The notes beneath the pieces are model-generated. The model had not been told where the DNA came from. It was given only the letters and a program-made list of their open reading frames with translations, and made no database searches. DNA of 42,500 nt, taken from Hadesarchaea archaeon. Lineage in GTDB: Archaea > Hadarchaeota > Hadarchaeia > Hadarchaeales > Hadarchaeaceae. The position numbers and the translations under genes are program-made. The stretch covers positions 1-42,500 of the forward strand of contig JAUWBN010000009.1 in NCBI GenBank assembly GCA_030601675.1, in the 5' to 3' direction. This document shows, piece by piece, positions 1 through 8,963 of the stretch (the first letter of the stretch is position 1; each line of letters opens with the position of its first letter).

Positions 1-1
1 G

Positions 2-127
2 CGGAACATCCTTCAAGATGGACTGAATGAAATAGGTCGGGAACCGGCCGAATTCGCGCCTGTGGAGATCGGGCATCTACCCGCGAGGGCAAGCCTAATC
101 GTCGAAGCAGGAAGCCCCGTCCTTTAG
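2..127 (+). CDS. tnpB: TnpB (IS200/IS605-family RNA-guided nuclease), C-terminal end only
   Basis: Frame 2 is open from the window edge and ends at TAG 125-127, giving about 41 residues that finish LPARASLIVEAGSPVL. This is the typical TnpB tail, where the last codons run into the conserved right-end hairpin. TnpB is the RNA-guided DNA endonuclease of IS605-type elements and the ancestor of Cas12. The RuvC and zinc-finger parts lie outside the window, so it cannot be said whether the gene is intact. The fragment is too short for the ORF track. Confidence 0.82.
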   Translation, partial: RNILQDGLNEIGREPAEFAPVEIGHLPARASLIVEAGSPVL

Positions 128-142
128 GGCGGGGTAGTTCAC
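115..142 (+). mobile_element. IS605-type right end / 3' part of the TnpB guide (omega/re) RNA
   Basis: CCCCGTCC-TTTA-GGGCGGGG forms an 8-bp stem with one G-U pair. It overlaps the tnpB stop codon and is followed by TAGTTCAC. In this family the 3' end of tnpB also encodes the guide-RNA scaffold, and the bases just past the element end act as the guide. The exact element end is inferred to be near 142, so the guide would begin around 143. Confidence 0.7.
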
Positions 143-571
143 TGAAGAATGCGATACACTTTTTTGGTACTTGAGTTGCCTCGACGAAAATACGGGCATA
201 TGGTTGGACCACTCCCGGTCCCACCTAAACCCGAAAAGTGCCGCTTCTGCAGGCTGGGGCGCCCTTGCCCCTTTCATAAGACGAGCAAAACTCCCCTCAA
301 AAAAACGGATTAAGGCGCTTACCTTAGTTCAAGCACATCCTGCACAATCAAGCTTTGAACCCTAACACACACAAAGGTGCTTATGCGGGCTGCATGCGGG
401 GAAACTTGGATTAAACGAACCCACATGGTGTGCAAATCAAAACCAAGCGACCCCACCACTCCGGCTGCCCAAAGCACCATTTAATCATCGGCGAAGAGCA
501 TCGGTGACATTCAATTTTGACACTTTACATGTCGGATAGACCGCGCTAATGCCTAGTGGGAATCTTGCAAT
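143..571. other. Non-coding stretch, no feature recognised
   Basis: Short ORFs on both strands (for example 171-365) have no ribosome binding site, no recognisable motif and low-complexity composition. I see no tRNA, terminator or repeat. This is probably the flank of the TnpB insertion and the 3' side of the leftward ABC operon. Confidence 0.5.
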
Positions 572-1528
572 TCACGCAATCTCCTTTCTCCCAAAGTAAA
601 AGGTAGCCGAGGCTAGCACGGCCACAGATACAAGCAATATTCCTATGAAAGACCCTAAGGGGGATACATAGCCTTTCAGCGGTAAAGAAGCAGGCATCCC
701 CCCAATAAGAGGATCAACTCCAGCTCCTGAGATATCATAAGTCCCCGCCATCGCGCCGAATTCGGACTGAATTGGAGGATCAAGTTGCGCACCGAGGGAG
801 TCATGAATAAAAACATAGGAATTTCCAAGATGATAGTTGACATCTACAGAATAGAGACCGTATCCCTTATACACCCCTGTAGGTTCAGTGGCCAAACGAA
901 CAATAATAAACCCAAAAAACATGAGTGCGAACACAACTATTACCACCAACAGGGTTTTGGTTTTACTTCCCGTCAAAACTGCAATCCCTGTAGCTATACT
1001 GCCAACAAAGAAGGACGTGAAAAGCGCGTACACTATTTTAGGGAGCATAGGACTCACTACGCCCGTACTCAACGCTGTTGAACTCGCCCCCAAGACGCTG
1101 TAACTAAACAGTGAATGAATGAACAAACCTGCAAGCATAATTAGGAAAGTAAAGATGAGGATTCCTAAGAATTTGCCGAGAATTACCTCCCATCGCCTCA
1201 CGGGCTTGCTCAATAATATTCGTAGGGATCCCTCTTCCTCTTCTCCAGCGATGCACTTTGCTGAAATTACGCCTACGAGAGCCATCACAGGTATTCCCAG
1301 GGTCCATATGAATGATATCATGGCAGAGAGACCGGCCAACGTTTGCTCTTGCATCCTAAGAGGAAGGCTTGAGAAGTAGACCCCGGAAGGAAGTGTCTGA
1401 GTGATTCCTACTGAGGCTCCTGCTGATATCAATAAAGCTATCAACAAGAAGGGAATTAGGAAGAATAGGAGTAATTTAGGGCTTGAAAAATCCTCTAAAG
1501 TCTTCCTTAAAACTATATGTATCCGCAC
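572..1528 (-). CDS. ABC-2 type transporter permease
   Basis: The 318-aa membrane protein has about six hydrophobic helices, near residues 19-38, 65-85, 117-140, 165-190, 192-212 and 290-310, with a long outside loop between the last two. The segment after the second helix (AKCIAGEEEEGSLRILLSKP) is the usual cytoplasmic coupling region of NosY/ABC-2 permeases. It begins one base after the stop of the ATPase gene 1530-2447, so the two are translated together and should form one exporter. The substrate is unknown. The co-transcribed beta-propeller surface protein suggests a role at the cell envelope. Confidence 0.88.
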   Translation of the reverse strand: MRIHIVLRKTLEDFSSPKLLLFFLIPFLLIALLISAGASVGITQTLPSGVYFSSLPLRMQEQTLAGLSAMISFIWTLGIPVMALVGVISAKCIAGEEEEGSLRILLSKPVRRWEVILGKFLGILIFTFLIMLAGLFIHSLFSYSVLGASSTALSTGVVSPMLPKIVYALFTSFFVGSIATGIAVLTGSKTKTLLVVIVVFALMFFGFIIVRLATEPTGVYKGYGLYSVDVNYHLGNSYVFIHDSLGAQLDPPIQSEFGAMAGTYDISGAGVDPLIGGMPASLPLKGYVSPLGSFIGILLVSVAVLASATFYFGRKEIA

Positions 1529-1529
1529 C

Positions 1530-2447
1530 TTATTTCCCCTCCTGCTCGATAGCTGCGATGAATGCCTCCTCCAACCCTCCCGCTGGCTGAAGCAGGTCCA
1601 ACCTAACTTTTTCCTTTGTTATCAGTCCCACAAGTTTGGATTTAAATTTCTCTGGCTCAGAAGTGATGACTCTTATCTCATTATCCTCGTCCAGCCACGC
1701 TCGCTCAACAGGGGCCTCTTTCTTAATCAGCTTGAGTACTTTTTTATTATCTGAGGTTGAGACGATGTAAGACTCACCACCATATACATCAGCTAAACCC
1801 TTGATGCTATCTGATGTAACTATCCTGCCCTGATTTATTATTGTGACATAATCCACGTATTTTTCTAACTCAGTCAGGATATGGCTACTCACGAAGACGG
1901 TCATACCCTCCTTAGTGAGCTTCTCCAGAGAATCTATAATTGCGATTCTACCAACGGGATCGAGAGTTGCAGTGGGCTCATCTAAAATCAGTAACTCGGG
2001 TTCGTGAATCATAGCTTGGGCGAGACTTAACCTTCGTCGCATGCCCTCGCTAAATCCACCTATCTTTTTATCTTTGAATTTCTCCAGCTCAAGCCATTTC
2101 AAGAGATCCTTCGCTCTTTTCTCGACTTCCGAACCCATTCCAGCCATTTGCCCCATGTACTCCAAATACGCGAGGGATGACATTGAATCATAGAATATTG
2201 GGCGCTGTGGGGAATAGCCTATTACCTCCTTAGCAGCCAGAGTTCCGGCTCTCTCTCCCTTGATATAGGCCTCCCCCTCAGTAGGGTTAAGGGTGCCAAC
2301 AAGCATTCTCATGGTTGTCGTCTTCCCCGCCGCGTTAGGCCCCACAAACCCGTGAATGCGGCCTCCCTTAACCTTTAAGTTAACTCCGTCGACAGCCACT
2401 AACTTCCCGAACTTCTTCGTTAGATTCTTCGTTTCAATTATATTCAC
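1530..2447 (-). CDS. ABC transporter ATP-binding protein (CcmA/NosF type)
   Basis: The 305-aa ATPase has Walker A GPNAAGKTTT near residue 36, Q-loop YSPQ near 78, a degenerate signature GGFSEGMRRRLSLAQA near 129, Walker B LLILDEPTATLDP near 152 and an H-loop SSH near 185. A C-terminal extension of about 90 residues is typical of ABC-2 partners. The start codon overlaps the stop of the upstream beta-propeller gene by four bases (ATGA), and the permease follows after one base. It energises the 572-1528 permease. The substrate cannot be told from sequence. Confidence 0.93.
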   Translation of the reverse strand: MNIIETKNLTKKFGKLVAVDGVNLKVKGGRIHGFVGPNAAGKTTTMRMLVGTLNPTEGEAYIKGERAGTLAAKEVIGYSPQRPIFYDSMSSLAYLEYMGQMAGMGSEVEKRAKDLLKWLELEKFKDKKIGGFSEGMRRRLSLAQAMIHEPELLILDEPTATLDPVGRIAIIDSLEKLTKEGMTVFVSSHILTELEKYVDYVTIINQGRIVTSDSIKGLADVYGGESYIVSTSDNKKVLKLIKKEAPVERAWLDEDNEIRVITSEPEKFKSKLVGLITKEKVRLDLLQPAGGLEEAFIAAIEQEGK

Positions 2448-5400
2448 CTAATCCTCCCCCACACTCGTTTCACGAAACGCGGTATCCCCCACACTCTTTT
2501 CACGTAACGCGGTGCAAACAGCACGACAACCAAACACACTGCAATTACACCGAGTACCAAATCAAGGGAGGATCCGCCCCGAACATTTACATTCACTACA
2601 TCATAGGTGAATACCCCCTCTGAATTGACTGACTGGACAGTTATTTTGTGTTTACTTGGAGGAAGTCTCACAGTGGCGGAATTACCAGTAGTCACAACCA
2701 GTGAAAATCCATCTACTTTGACCGTCGTGACGCAGGCCTCCTCAGTGCTCCAGCTAATGGAAAGTGGAGATTCTTCCCCAAAGGACGTTATTTTGACGCT
2801 CTTCGTGGGATCAATCAGTACCAAGCTCGCATCGGACCCAAGGATACCTACCTGTTCCCCCATATCCAAAATCTCGGCAGGTTGTGAATCGAGTCCAGCG
2901 AGGGGTTCGCCCTCTTGAGGATCTATAACGTAGAAGGTAACGCTCCCATCCGTCAGAGCTACCACGCCAAGTTCGGGACTTCCATCCCCAGTAAAATCTG
3001 AGAGCTTCTTAGTGAGTATTCCCGGAGTCCCTGTTGTTCTTCCCCTCTCAACCTCGGTGATGGCTATAGTCTTCAATACCTCATCATTAGTTACATCATA
3101 AATATCTATTTTAGCTCCCTCTCCCCATCCACAGGTCTTAACCACGGCCAGTTCTTCCCTCCCATCCCCATTAATGTCACCAACAGACGCTGCGGGCATT
3201 GCTTGCTCGTAACCAAATTTCTCAAGAGGGCCCGAATCGCTGAAAATGTAGCTCCAAACCACCTCCGAGCTCGCATAGACAGAGAGTTTTGGACCGGCCT
3301 CCGACCACATCCTAAAGTTTATGGTGTCTTTTAAACCGTCACCTGTGAAGTCGCCTGCCGCCCAAGAGGTCCCCGCACCATCTCTGACAACGCTAAGCAG
3401 TATCTCTCCGGATTTAGGGGATAATACCGTCCATTGGCTTGGGGCGCCTTCAATATACGTGTCGAAAATGACTTCCCCGCATCCATCTCCGTCTAGGTCT
3501 CCTATTGAACTGATACGATTCCCGACGTGACGATCGGAACTTACTTCAGAACGAATCGAAAAACTCAACTCCCCTCCAGACTCGTTGGTTTCCAGAACCA
3601 CCAGATTGCGATCACTAGCGTGGCACACGAGATCCTTGTACCCGTCATCGTTAACATCATCTATGATTAGGTACCGCGCTTCCCAATGTTCCACCCAATC
3701 CCACCTATAGGCTGCTGGAGCATCGTCATGGTAAACGCGCTCCCACAAGAGCTCCCCGTTTTCACCGTCAATAATAAATACGCGCCCTCTTGAACCTACG
3801 AGGACATCTAAGGACCCATTTCCATTTATGTCTTCAGTGGATTCGAGAGAGAATACCCACAAATACTCTCCTTCTTCCGCCCAGAGATGCTCGCCATCCT
3901 CATTGACGAGTTCACGCTCCCAAATTACCTCCCCGTTATCTCCAGAGAAAAGGATCACCTTGGGGGAAGCTTGGGAGTCTTCCATCTCACTGGTTTCGAC
4001 TTCCCTGCACACTAGAACGTCGGCTCCTCCTTCCCCAAACATGTTTTCTACCTTAGAAATTCGAGTGAATCCGCCATTTTCGAGGAAATCCCTGAGTGGA
4101 AGAATTTTCGACCAGAGAACTGTTCCATTATCTCCGTCTCTCAGAATGAGGCTTCTGCTCCAAGTGAAGTCATCACTGGCTGCCTCAATGGAATAAATCA
4201 AAAAATCCTCGTTACCATCGCTCGTGAAGTCACCTTTCACTACGTTGAGATTGCTGATGCTTGGGAAGTCCCACAAGAACTCTCCATCAAAATCCGTGGC
4301 TACAAGACCGCCAGCTGAGGCCAACACAAGTCCATTCTCAAGCGCTACCAGATAGCTTTCTCCGGAAGCCGTAGCCGCCATCCCAATAGTGTTCTCGATG
4401 CTACCAGAACTGATATCTATCACAGAAATTGTAGCGCCCGAGTATACGAGTAAGCACTTCTCCCCACCTATGGAAGTGTAAACCAGGTTGCCAGCTTGAC
4501 TCATATCGACAGCCAGGTTCTGCCATTGAACCTCGCCCGTACTCCCCTCCAAAAGGTATAGGCCTAGTTGAGTTCCGCCATAACTACGGCCAGTGGGATT
4601 GGACTGAGGATCAATTGCCGCGACTATCTCTTCACTCCCATTCCCATCCACATCATCAATTATCGTAAGGCGTATGTTGAAGAAATTTGCGTCCGTCGGG
4701 ATGGTTGGATTCGCCTCATTTCCAAAAGGACCACCCCTGATCCCGCTCCCGCTTTCGTAGTACTGGAGCAGTAGAGCATCGTTGTATTGGAGAACCATCC
4801 TTTCCCATTCTACGTTCCCAGTTCCAGGGTCAACGAGCTGAACCATCCCATCCTCTGTGCTTACTGCCAATTTATTAGATCCAGACACTTGAATTGGCGC
4901 GATGTCCCAAACAGAACGGGCGGCCTTCCCCACTGACAGTCCTGACTCCGGGTTCTTGAGTTCAACGCTTCCCGCGAGTTGTCTTTTGAAATTAATCCCG
5001 CCGCTCGATGGATTAATTGAATAAAGGTATCCATCTTGAGTCCCTGCGAAAAGGGTGTCCCCCAATCTCGTCAGTTGCCAGACGTTAAGGGTGTGAGTTA
5101 CCTCCCATAGGGCTTCTCCGCTCTCACCACTAATCCCAACTATACTATGCCCAGCACTGACTGCAACATCACTCACGCCATCCCCATTCAGGTCCCCTAG
5201 GAGTTCCACGTCAAAAGGCTGAACTTGTCGATCTATGTAGCCAAGCTCCGTATCGTAGATCGCCATCGTGTGTGAATGGGACCACAAGACTTCTCCTGTT
5301 GACAAGTCATAGCACTTGATATTAGGGAAGTATGTCTCTTCAACAGCCAATACCACCCTGTTCTCGCCGAGTTTAGCGAAATCCCGCACAGAAGACGTCT

Positions 5401-5671
5401 CGATATAGGTCTCTAAGGTGTTATCTGAGAATACATAAAGCCCCTTGCTTGCACCGACAAGTAAATAGTTATCCACATAGGCCGGCTCAGTTGTGACACT
5501 ACCCTTCAAGGATATTGGAACAGAAGAATCATTCTGAGCTGCAGCACTAGGAATTGTGTTTGAAGAAGAAATAAGAACCGAACTCGAAAATGGGGACAGG
5601 GATACCAGTAAGACAGCCATGGAGAAAAAGGCAGTTATCAACACCTTCCATTTCCCCAAGCCCACACCCAT
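2444..5671 (-). CDS. Secreted, membrane-anchored beta-propeller protein (FG-GAP/PQQ-like repeats)
   Basis: The 1075-aa protein has a signal peptide (about residues 8-46, ending AAAQNDS). Many calcium-type loops follow, such as DLNGDGVSD, DVDGNGSEE, DINGNGSLD, DLDGDGCGE and DINGDGREE, interleaved with GE-LW strands of PQQ/BamB-like propellers. A Ser/Thr-rich beta domain, a single membrane helix (about 1035-1055) and a basic tail come last. The tail has a small in-frame duplication, VKRVWG-IPRF-VKRVWG. It is the first intact gene of the ABC operon, with ATGA coupling to the ATPase. It is probably an outward-facing binding or adhesion protein working with the exporter. Function is inferred. Confidence 0.85.
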   Translation of the reverse strand: MGVGLGKWKVLITAFFSMAVLLVSLSPFSSSVLISSSNTIPSAAAQNDSSVPISLKGSVTTEPAYVDNYLLVGASKGLYVFSDNTLETYIETSSVRDFAKLGENRVVLAVEETYFPNIKCYDLSTGEVLWSHSHTMAIYDTELGYIDRQVQPFDVELLGDLNGDGVSDVAVSAGHSIVGISGESGEALWEVTHTLNVWQLTRLGDTLFAGTQDGYLYSINPSSGGINFKRQLAGSVELKNPESGLSVGKAARSVWDIAPIQVSGSNKLAVSTEDGMVQLVDPGTGNVEWERMVLQYNDALLLQYYESGSGIRGGPFGNEANPTIPTDANFFNIRLTIIDDVDGNGSEEIVAAIDPQSNPTGRSYGGTQLGLYLLEGSTGEVQWQNLAVDMSQAGNLVYTSIGGEKCLLVYSGATISVIDISSGSIENTIGMAATASGESYLVALENGLVLASAGGLVATDFDGEFLWDFPSISNLNVVKGDFTSDGNEDFLIYSIEAASDDFTWSRSLILRDGDNGTVLWSKILPLRDFLENGGFTRISKVENMFGEGGADVLVCREVETSEMEDSQASPKVILFSGDNGEVIWERELVNEDGEHLWAEEGEYLWVFSLESTEDINGNGSLDVLVGSRGRVFIIDGENGELLWERVYHDDAPAAYRWDWVEHWEARYLIIDDVNDDGYKDLVCHASDRNLVVLETNESGGELSFSIRSEVSSDRHVGNRISSIGDLDGDGCGEVIFDTYIEGAPSQWTVLSPKSGEILLSVVRDGAGTSWAAGDFTGDGLKDTINFRMWSEAGPKLSVYASSEVVWSYIFSDSGPLEKFGYEQAMPAASVGDINGDGREELAVVKTCGWGEGAKIDIYDVTNDEVLKTIAITEVERGRTTGTPGILTKKLSDFTGDGSPELGVVALTDGSVTFYVIDPQEGEPLAGLDSQPAEILDMGEQVGILGSDASLVLIDPTKSVKITSFGEESPLSISWSTEEACVTTVKVDGFSLVVTTGNSATVRLPPSKHKITVQSVNSEGVFTYDVVNVNVRGGSSLDLVLGVIAVCLVVVLFAPRYVKRVWGIPRFVKRVWGRIR

Positions 5672-5726
5672 ACTCTGTTCTCCGGAGTGAGTTTAAAACT
5701 TCCACGTTGACGTGCTGTGTTGCATT

Positions 5727-5849
5727 AACCTTGACGAATTCACCTTTCCTTAACTCGATGTCGACTCCCCTCAGAGCACGCACCGTTATCTCGCCCAACT
5801 TGTAGGTTTTCTCCAAATTTGCCGATGCGACAACTAATTTCTCAGGCAT
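5727..5849 (-). pseudogene. N-terminal remnant of a LolD/MacB-type ABC ATPase
   Basis: The first 41 codons read MPEKLVVASANLEKTYKLGE then ITVRALRGVDIELRKGEFV. This is the standard opening of LolD/MacB ATPases, just before the point where AIMGPSGSGKST should follow. The Walker A and everything after it are missing. The frame runs on for 60 unrelated residues over the start of the beta-propeller gene. The remnant keeps the original start and probably the promoter. It points to a deletion that fused an ABC operon head to the present three-gene operon. Confidence 0.75.
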
Positions 5850-5951
5850 CTTATCGCTTCCGATGATTCGATTTTTTTGATTTTTCGCCCGGGCTTTTCC
5901 GGAGCTCGGGTTGGGGTGAACGGGACGGGGAAGCGGGACGGGAGCCGGTTT

Positions 5952-6830
5952 TTAATCATAGCCGTGCGTCTCGACGCTCTCGTCCTCGCCGGCGGGACGG
6001 CGTTCCCTGTGCTTCCTTAGGATGATTTGGATTCCCGGGTGGGTTTCGAATATGCCCTCCCCTGAAATGGGTATGGTCTTCTCGATGGAAATATCCCCGG
6101 CGGAGCGGGCAACGACCATTTCCGCACCTTTCTTCACCTTCGGGATGCACCTGCCGTACGCTTTTACCCCAACGGTACGGATCCCCCTGCGAAAGCTGGA
6201 CATGATGGCCCCGCGAATAATGCAAGGTTCAAGAGACCGTGCGTCGATGAACTTGTTCTCTTTTTCCATTGTAAAGAAATCCTCCGCCGTCATTAAATCG
6301 ATAACCGGAATCTCCCCCCCATCAACGACGATGACATTGGTATCCACCTTCTCGGGGGCCAGGCCAGCCTCCCGCTCCGCCAGCATCACCTCGCCGTTGA
6401 TTATCATGAATGTGATAAATTTGTCTCGGTCGCGAACCAACGGGAACTTGCTTTCCCACTCCCAAAACGTGTCGTTGGATAGTATTTTGTACTCCGGGTG
6501 CTTGCCAGCGTATTTCAGAATCCAGCGGTCTGCCGGCGTGTGGGCTGGCACCTGCTGAACGATACCTCGGGAGATCATTCGCTCGAACACCGGCTTTTCC
6601 CTGCCGCCGAACTTGTGCCTCGCGCTCGCGTCGACAAACACAATGTATCGGTGCCCTTCCTCCTCCAGCTTTCGCATCACGAGCTGCAGGTTCTCGACCC
6701 TGGGTTTTGAGCCGCCGCTAAAGAGCACGTTGGATCCATCGACGAGAACCAGCCATCTCCCGCCGGGCCTGGTGCGCACCGACTTGGGCCTGACCTTCGC
6801 AGATCCCCTTTTGGAGGTTTTTTCCGTCAT
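5952..6830 (-). CDS. NYN/Zc3h12a-like (Regnase-type) endoribonuclease
   Basis: This protein of about 292 aa has a basic N-terminus and then a PIN/NYN-fold nuclease of the RNase_Zc3h12a type. Acidic-site motifs are VLVDGSNVLFSGG, TPADRWIL and ILSNDTFWEW, and IVFVDASARHKF is the usual second strand. A second half of about 150 residues is beta-rich (GAIMSSFRRG, GEGIFETHPG) and unrecognised. The ORF track starts at 6920, but ATG 6830 overlaps the upstream TGA as ATGA, so I take 6830. It is the second gene of a two-gene operon with the Ig-like membrane protein 6827-7990. Confidence 0.8.
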   Translation of the reverse strand: MTEKTSKRGSAKVRPKSVRTRPGGRWLVLVDGSNVLFSGGSKPRVENLQLVMRKLEEEGHRYIVFVDASARHKFGGREKPVFERMISRGIVQQVPAHTPADRWILKYAGKHPEYKILSNDTFWEWESKFPLVRDRDKFITFMIINGEVMLAEREAGLAPEKVDTNVIVVDGGEIPVIDLMTAEDFFTMEKENKFIDARSLEPCIIRGAIMSSFRRGIRTVGVKAYGRCIPKVKKGAEMVVARSAGDISIEKTIPISGEGIFETHPGIQIILRKHRERRPAGEDESVETHGYD

Positions 6831-7990
6831 CTCCTCGCGCGCTCCCGCCTCGGCCTCCTCCGCTTCAGGTACGCGCCCAGCCCGACGATAACTATCAAAA
6901 TAGCTAGCAAGATTATCCACAAAGGGAACGCCGCCGCCGGGGTCACCGTGAGATCCGCCGAGGCCGAGGACGCGTCGTAGCTGGCCGACCCGGGGAAGGA
7001 CGCCCCGACATCGAACGCGCCCGTTTCGGTGGCCTTGTAGCTCGCGCGGGCGGCCCCGTTTGAGTCGGTCTTAAACGTCCCCAGCTCGACACCCCCGACG
7101 GTCAGGGTGATGTTCTCGTCGGCGATGGGGTTGCCTTCTGGATCTTTAAGAACGGCCAAGATTTCCACCGTGGTGCCGTTCTCGACCGAGCTCGGCGCGG
7201 TCACGGTCAGCGTGGGCGTCAGCCGGCACACCTCGACCTCCCCGTAGATGTCCTCCTCGTGCGGCACCCCTGCGTAGTCTATGAAAGACAGGGAGAACCG
7301 AATTTGAGTCGTTCCCAAGGTCACGCTTGCGGGGGACGAGACCGCGAAGCTCGCCGAGACCTGCTCGCCGGGGTTTACGTCCCCGAGCTCGACCTCGCTG
7401 GGCATGATCGTCAGCCCGCCAGAGTCCGCGACGCTCAAAACGGCCTGGCGCATGTTCTCGTTGCCGCCGTTGGTGAAGGAGACCACGAGGGAGTTCTCCT
7501 CGAGGGCCCTAACAACTTTGGAGCTGGCATGGAGGCCAGAGACCTCCGGCTTGACGATCAAGACGTTGAATCTGTACGTGTCATGCGGCTGGGTTTCGTA
7601 CGTACGCCAGACCTCCATGCGGACCTCGCGCTCGCCCGGCTCCGGGATAGAGAGGGGTTGAGAAGCGGTGCGCACCGTGTACCACTCGTCCCCAAAAATG
7701 CTCCATGCATAGAAAGATAATTGGGTTTCATCCACCAAGACATTGTCGAGGAAGGTTCTGACCCCAAAAATTTCACTTGTTTGTTCCCCGTAGTTGCGAA
7801 CACTGGTTCTAAAAATCCAATCCCCGGCGTAGATTCTAACGGGCCCCTCAGCTGACTTGACGGAAGGATAGTTGGTTCTCGTTATGACCACGTCCTCTAT
7901 TCTGAAGTCGGACTGCGCCCGCGCTGTCCCCGGCAGGAGGGCCAGGCAGAGCAGGAACGCCAGCAAAACGCACAGCACCGAGCGCCTCAT
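6827..7990 (-). CDS. Secreted membrane-anchored protein with CARDB/Ig-like domains
   Basis: The 387-aa protein has a signal peptide (residues 1-25, ending ARAQ) and a CARDB-like beta-sandwich region (about 30-260). A bacterial Ig/invasin-like domain (about 262-345, with DPEGNPIADENITLTVGG) follows. A membrane helix (about 350-372) and an Arg-rich tail end it. The start is supported by GGAGGT eight bases upstream and a TATA element at 8027-8036. It is probably a cell-surface protein. Its coupling to a ribonuclease gene is unexplained. Confidence 0.82.
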   Translation of the reverse strand: MRRSVLCVLLAFLLCLALLPGTARAQSDFRIEDVVITRTNYPSVKSAEGPVRIYAGDWIFRTSVRNYGEQTSEIFGVRTFLDNVLVDETQLSFYAWSIFGDEWYTVRTASQPLSIPEPGEREVRMEVWRTYETQPHDTYRFNVLIVKPEVSGLHASSKVVRALEENSLVVSFTNGGNENMRQAVLSVADSGGLTIMPSEVELGDVNPGEQVSASFAVSSPASVTLGTTQIRFSLSFIDYAGVPHEEDIYGEVEVCRLTPTLTVTAPSSVENGTTVEILAVLKDPEGNPIADENITLTVGGVELGTFKTDSNGAARASYKATETGAFDVGASFPGSASYDASSASADLTVTPAAAFPLWIILLAILIVIVGLGAYLKRRRPRRERARR

Positions 7991-8026
7991 GTCTATCTAC
8001 CTCCACTCAATCTAGGCTCCAAAGCG

Positions 8027-8036
8027 CTTATATTTT
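8027..8036 (-). promoter_or_regulatory. TATA element of the 7990-5952 operon
   Basis: AAAATATAAG on the minus strand lies about 40 bases before the ATG at 7990, placing the transcript start near 8005. GGAGGT follows in the short leader. Confidence 0.5.
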
Positions 8037-8096
8037 GTGCTACCAATATAGGAATACAAATTGTTAGCCAGAAATTGGGATAGCGGGGAGAATGTG

Positions 8097-8306
8097 ATGA
8101 CAAATAGGGGCACCAAATTGGTATCCAAAGGCAGGGGCAAGTTCATCAACCGCCCTACGCGAACGGGCAAGCGGGCCTACGATAAGTTCTTCATCTACGT
8201 CCCGACCGAGGTGGCGAGGGACAGCACCTTTCCGCTCAAGGAGGGGGACGAGGTAGAGGTGGGGATAGACGCGAAGGGGAAGAGGTTGCTGATCAGGCGG
8301 GTCTAG
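8097..8306 (+). CDS. AbrB/SpoVT-like small DNA-binding protein
   Basis: The 69-residue product begins MTNRGTKLVSKGRGKF. Its C-terminal half, YVPTEVARDSTFPLKEGDEV then EVGIDAKGKRLLIRRV, is the swapped-hairpin AbrB pattern (strand, small helix, FPLKEGDEVEV turn, LLI strand). The track start at 8061 is unlikely because GGGGAG at 8085-8090 is spaced for ATG 8097 (or GTG 8094). Such proteins are usually transcription regulators or antitoxins. No toxin partner is recognisable next to it. Confidence 0.6.
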   Translation: MTNRGTKLVSKGRGKFINRPTRTGKRAYDKFFIYVPTEVARDSTFPLKEGDEVEVGIDAKGKRLLIRRV

Positions 8307-8347
8307 AGAAATTCCATCACATAGCCGCGCGTGAAGGCGCTTGAGCA

Positions 8348-8365
8348 ATAACCTTGTGGGGTTAT
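8348..8365. terminator. Hairpin between convergent genes
   Basis: ATAACC-TTGTGG-GGTTAT is a perfect 6-bp stem in the 75-base gap between the rightward AbrB-like gene and the leftward unknown gene. There is no T-run, so terminator function is only a guess. Confidence 0.3.
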
Positions 8366-8381
8366 GTTGAAAGGTAGTAGC

Positions 8382-8807
8382 TCACCCGTACATCAGGTCC
8401 GGCTCCCCCCTCACGGTCCCGTCGTTCGTGGGGGGTCCCTCGGGTGGCCGCCCCTTCTTGAGCTTCCTTGCCCCCCTTCTCAGCTCTTCCGCGAACTTGA
8501 CCGTCAGCCTGCGGACGGCCGCGCGGTCGGCTTTCCTTTTAAGGTGGAGCCCCAAGCCGTTCTCGAAGTAGTCCTGCAGCACCTTCGTCGCCACGTAGGC
8601 CTCATCCAAATCGACGGAGTGCCGGTTGAACACCCCTCCGATGATCAGGAACGGTACCCTGTAGCACCTCTCAAGGTCGACCTGCTTCGTGGAGACCGCC
8701 GTGCTGTCCATCACGATCTTCTCGAGCTCCCCCCTTCTGTCCGGGCACTCGAACCCGGGCAGCTCGGGCCAGCCCTTCTTGGATTTTTTTCGACCGTGCG
8801 AGTTCAC
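8382..8807 (-). CDS. Hypothetical protein
   Basis: The product of about 141 aa is not recognised. It is mostly charged and helical, with a basic C-terminal third (RRLTVKFAEELRRGARKLKK) and a conserved-looking centre (RVPFLIIGGVFNRHSVDLDE). The start GTG 8807 is preferred to 8816 because GGAGG at 8816-8820 sits eight bases upstream. The opposite-strand ORF 8364-8849 has Pro/Arg/His-rich composition typical of a shadow and is rejected. Confidence 0.55.
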   Translation of the reverse strand: MNSHGRKKSKKGWPELPGFECPDRRGELEKIVMDSTAVSTKQVDLERCYRVPFLIIGGVFNRHSVDLDEAYVATKVLQDYFENGLGLHLKRKADRAAVRRLTVKFAEELRRGARKLKKGRPPEGPPTNDGTVRGEPDLMYG

Positions 8808-8963
8808 CTCAACCACCTCCGCCTAGCTTTTTCACGCCATCTCACCTAGACCACTCCCTGCACCGGGAACGGTTTTCGGCGCGCAAGCCCGTGGGGCTCG
8901 TTCCCGGTCGTGGCGCGCCCGGCCCCCAATTGGTTTACTTTTGTTCACCAAGTATCCTATTGT

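Noticed and set aside
171-365. 64-aa plus-strand ORF next to the TnpB end
   Set aside because: No ribosome site, no recognisable motif, composition like random translation.
8364-8849. 161-aa plus-strand ORF
   Set aside because: Pro/His/Arg-rich shadow of the better supported minus-strand gene with GGAGG and GTG 8807.
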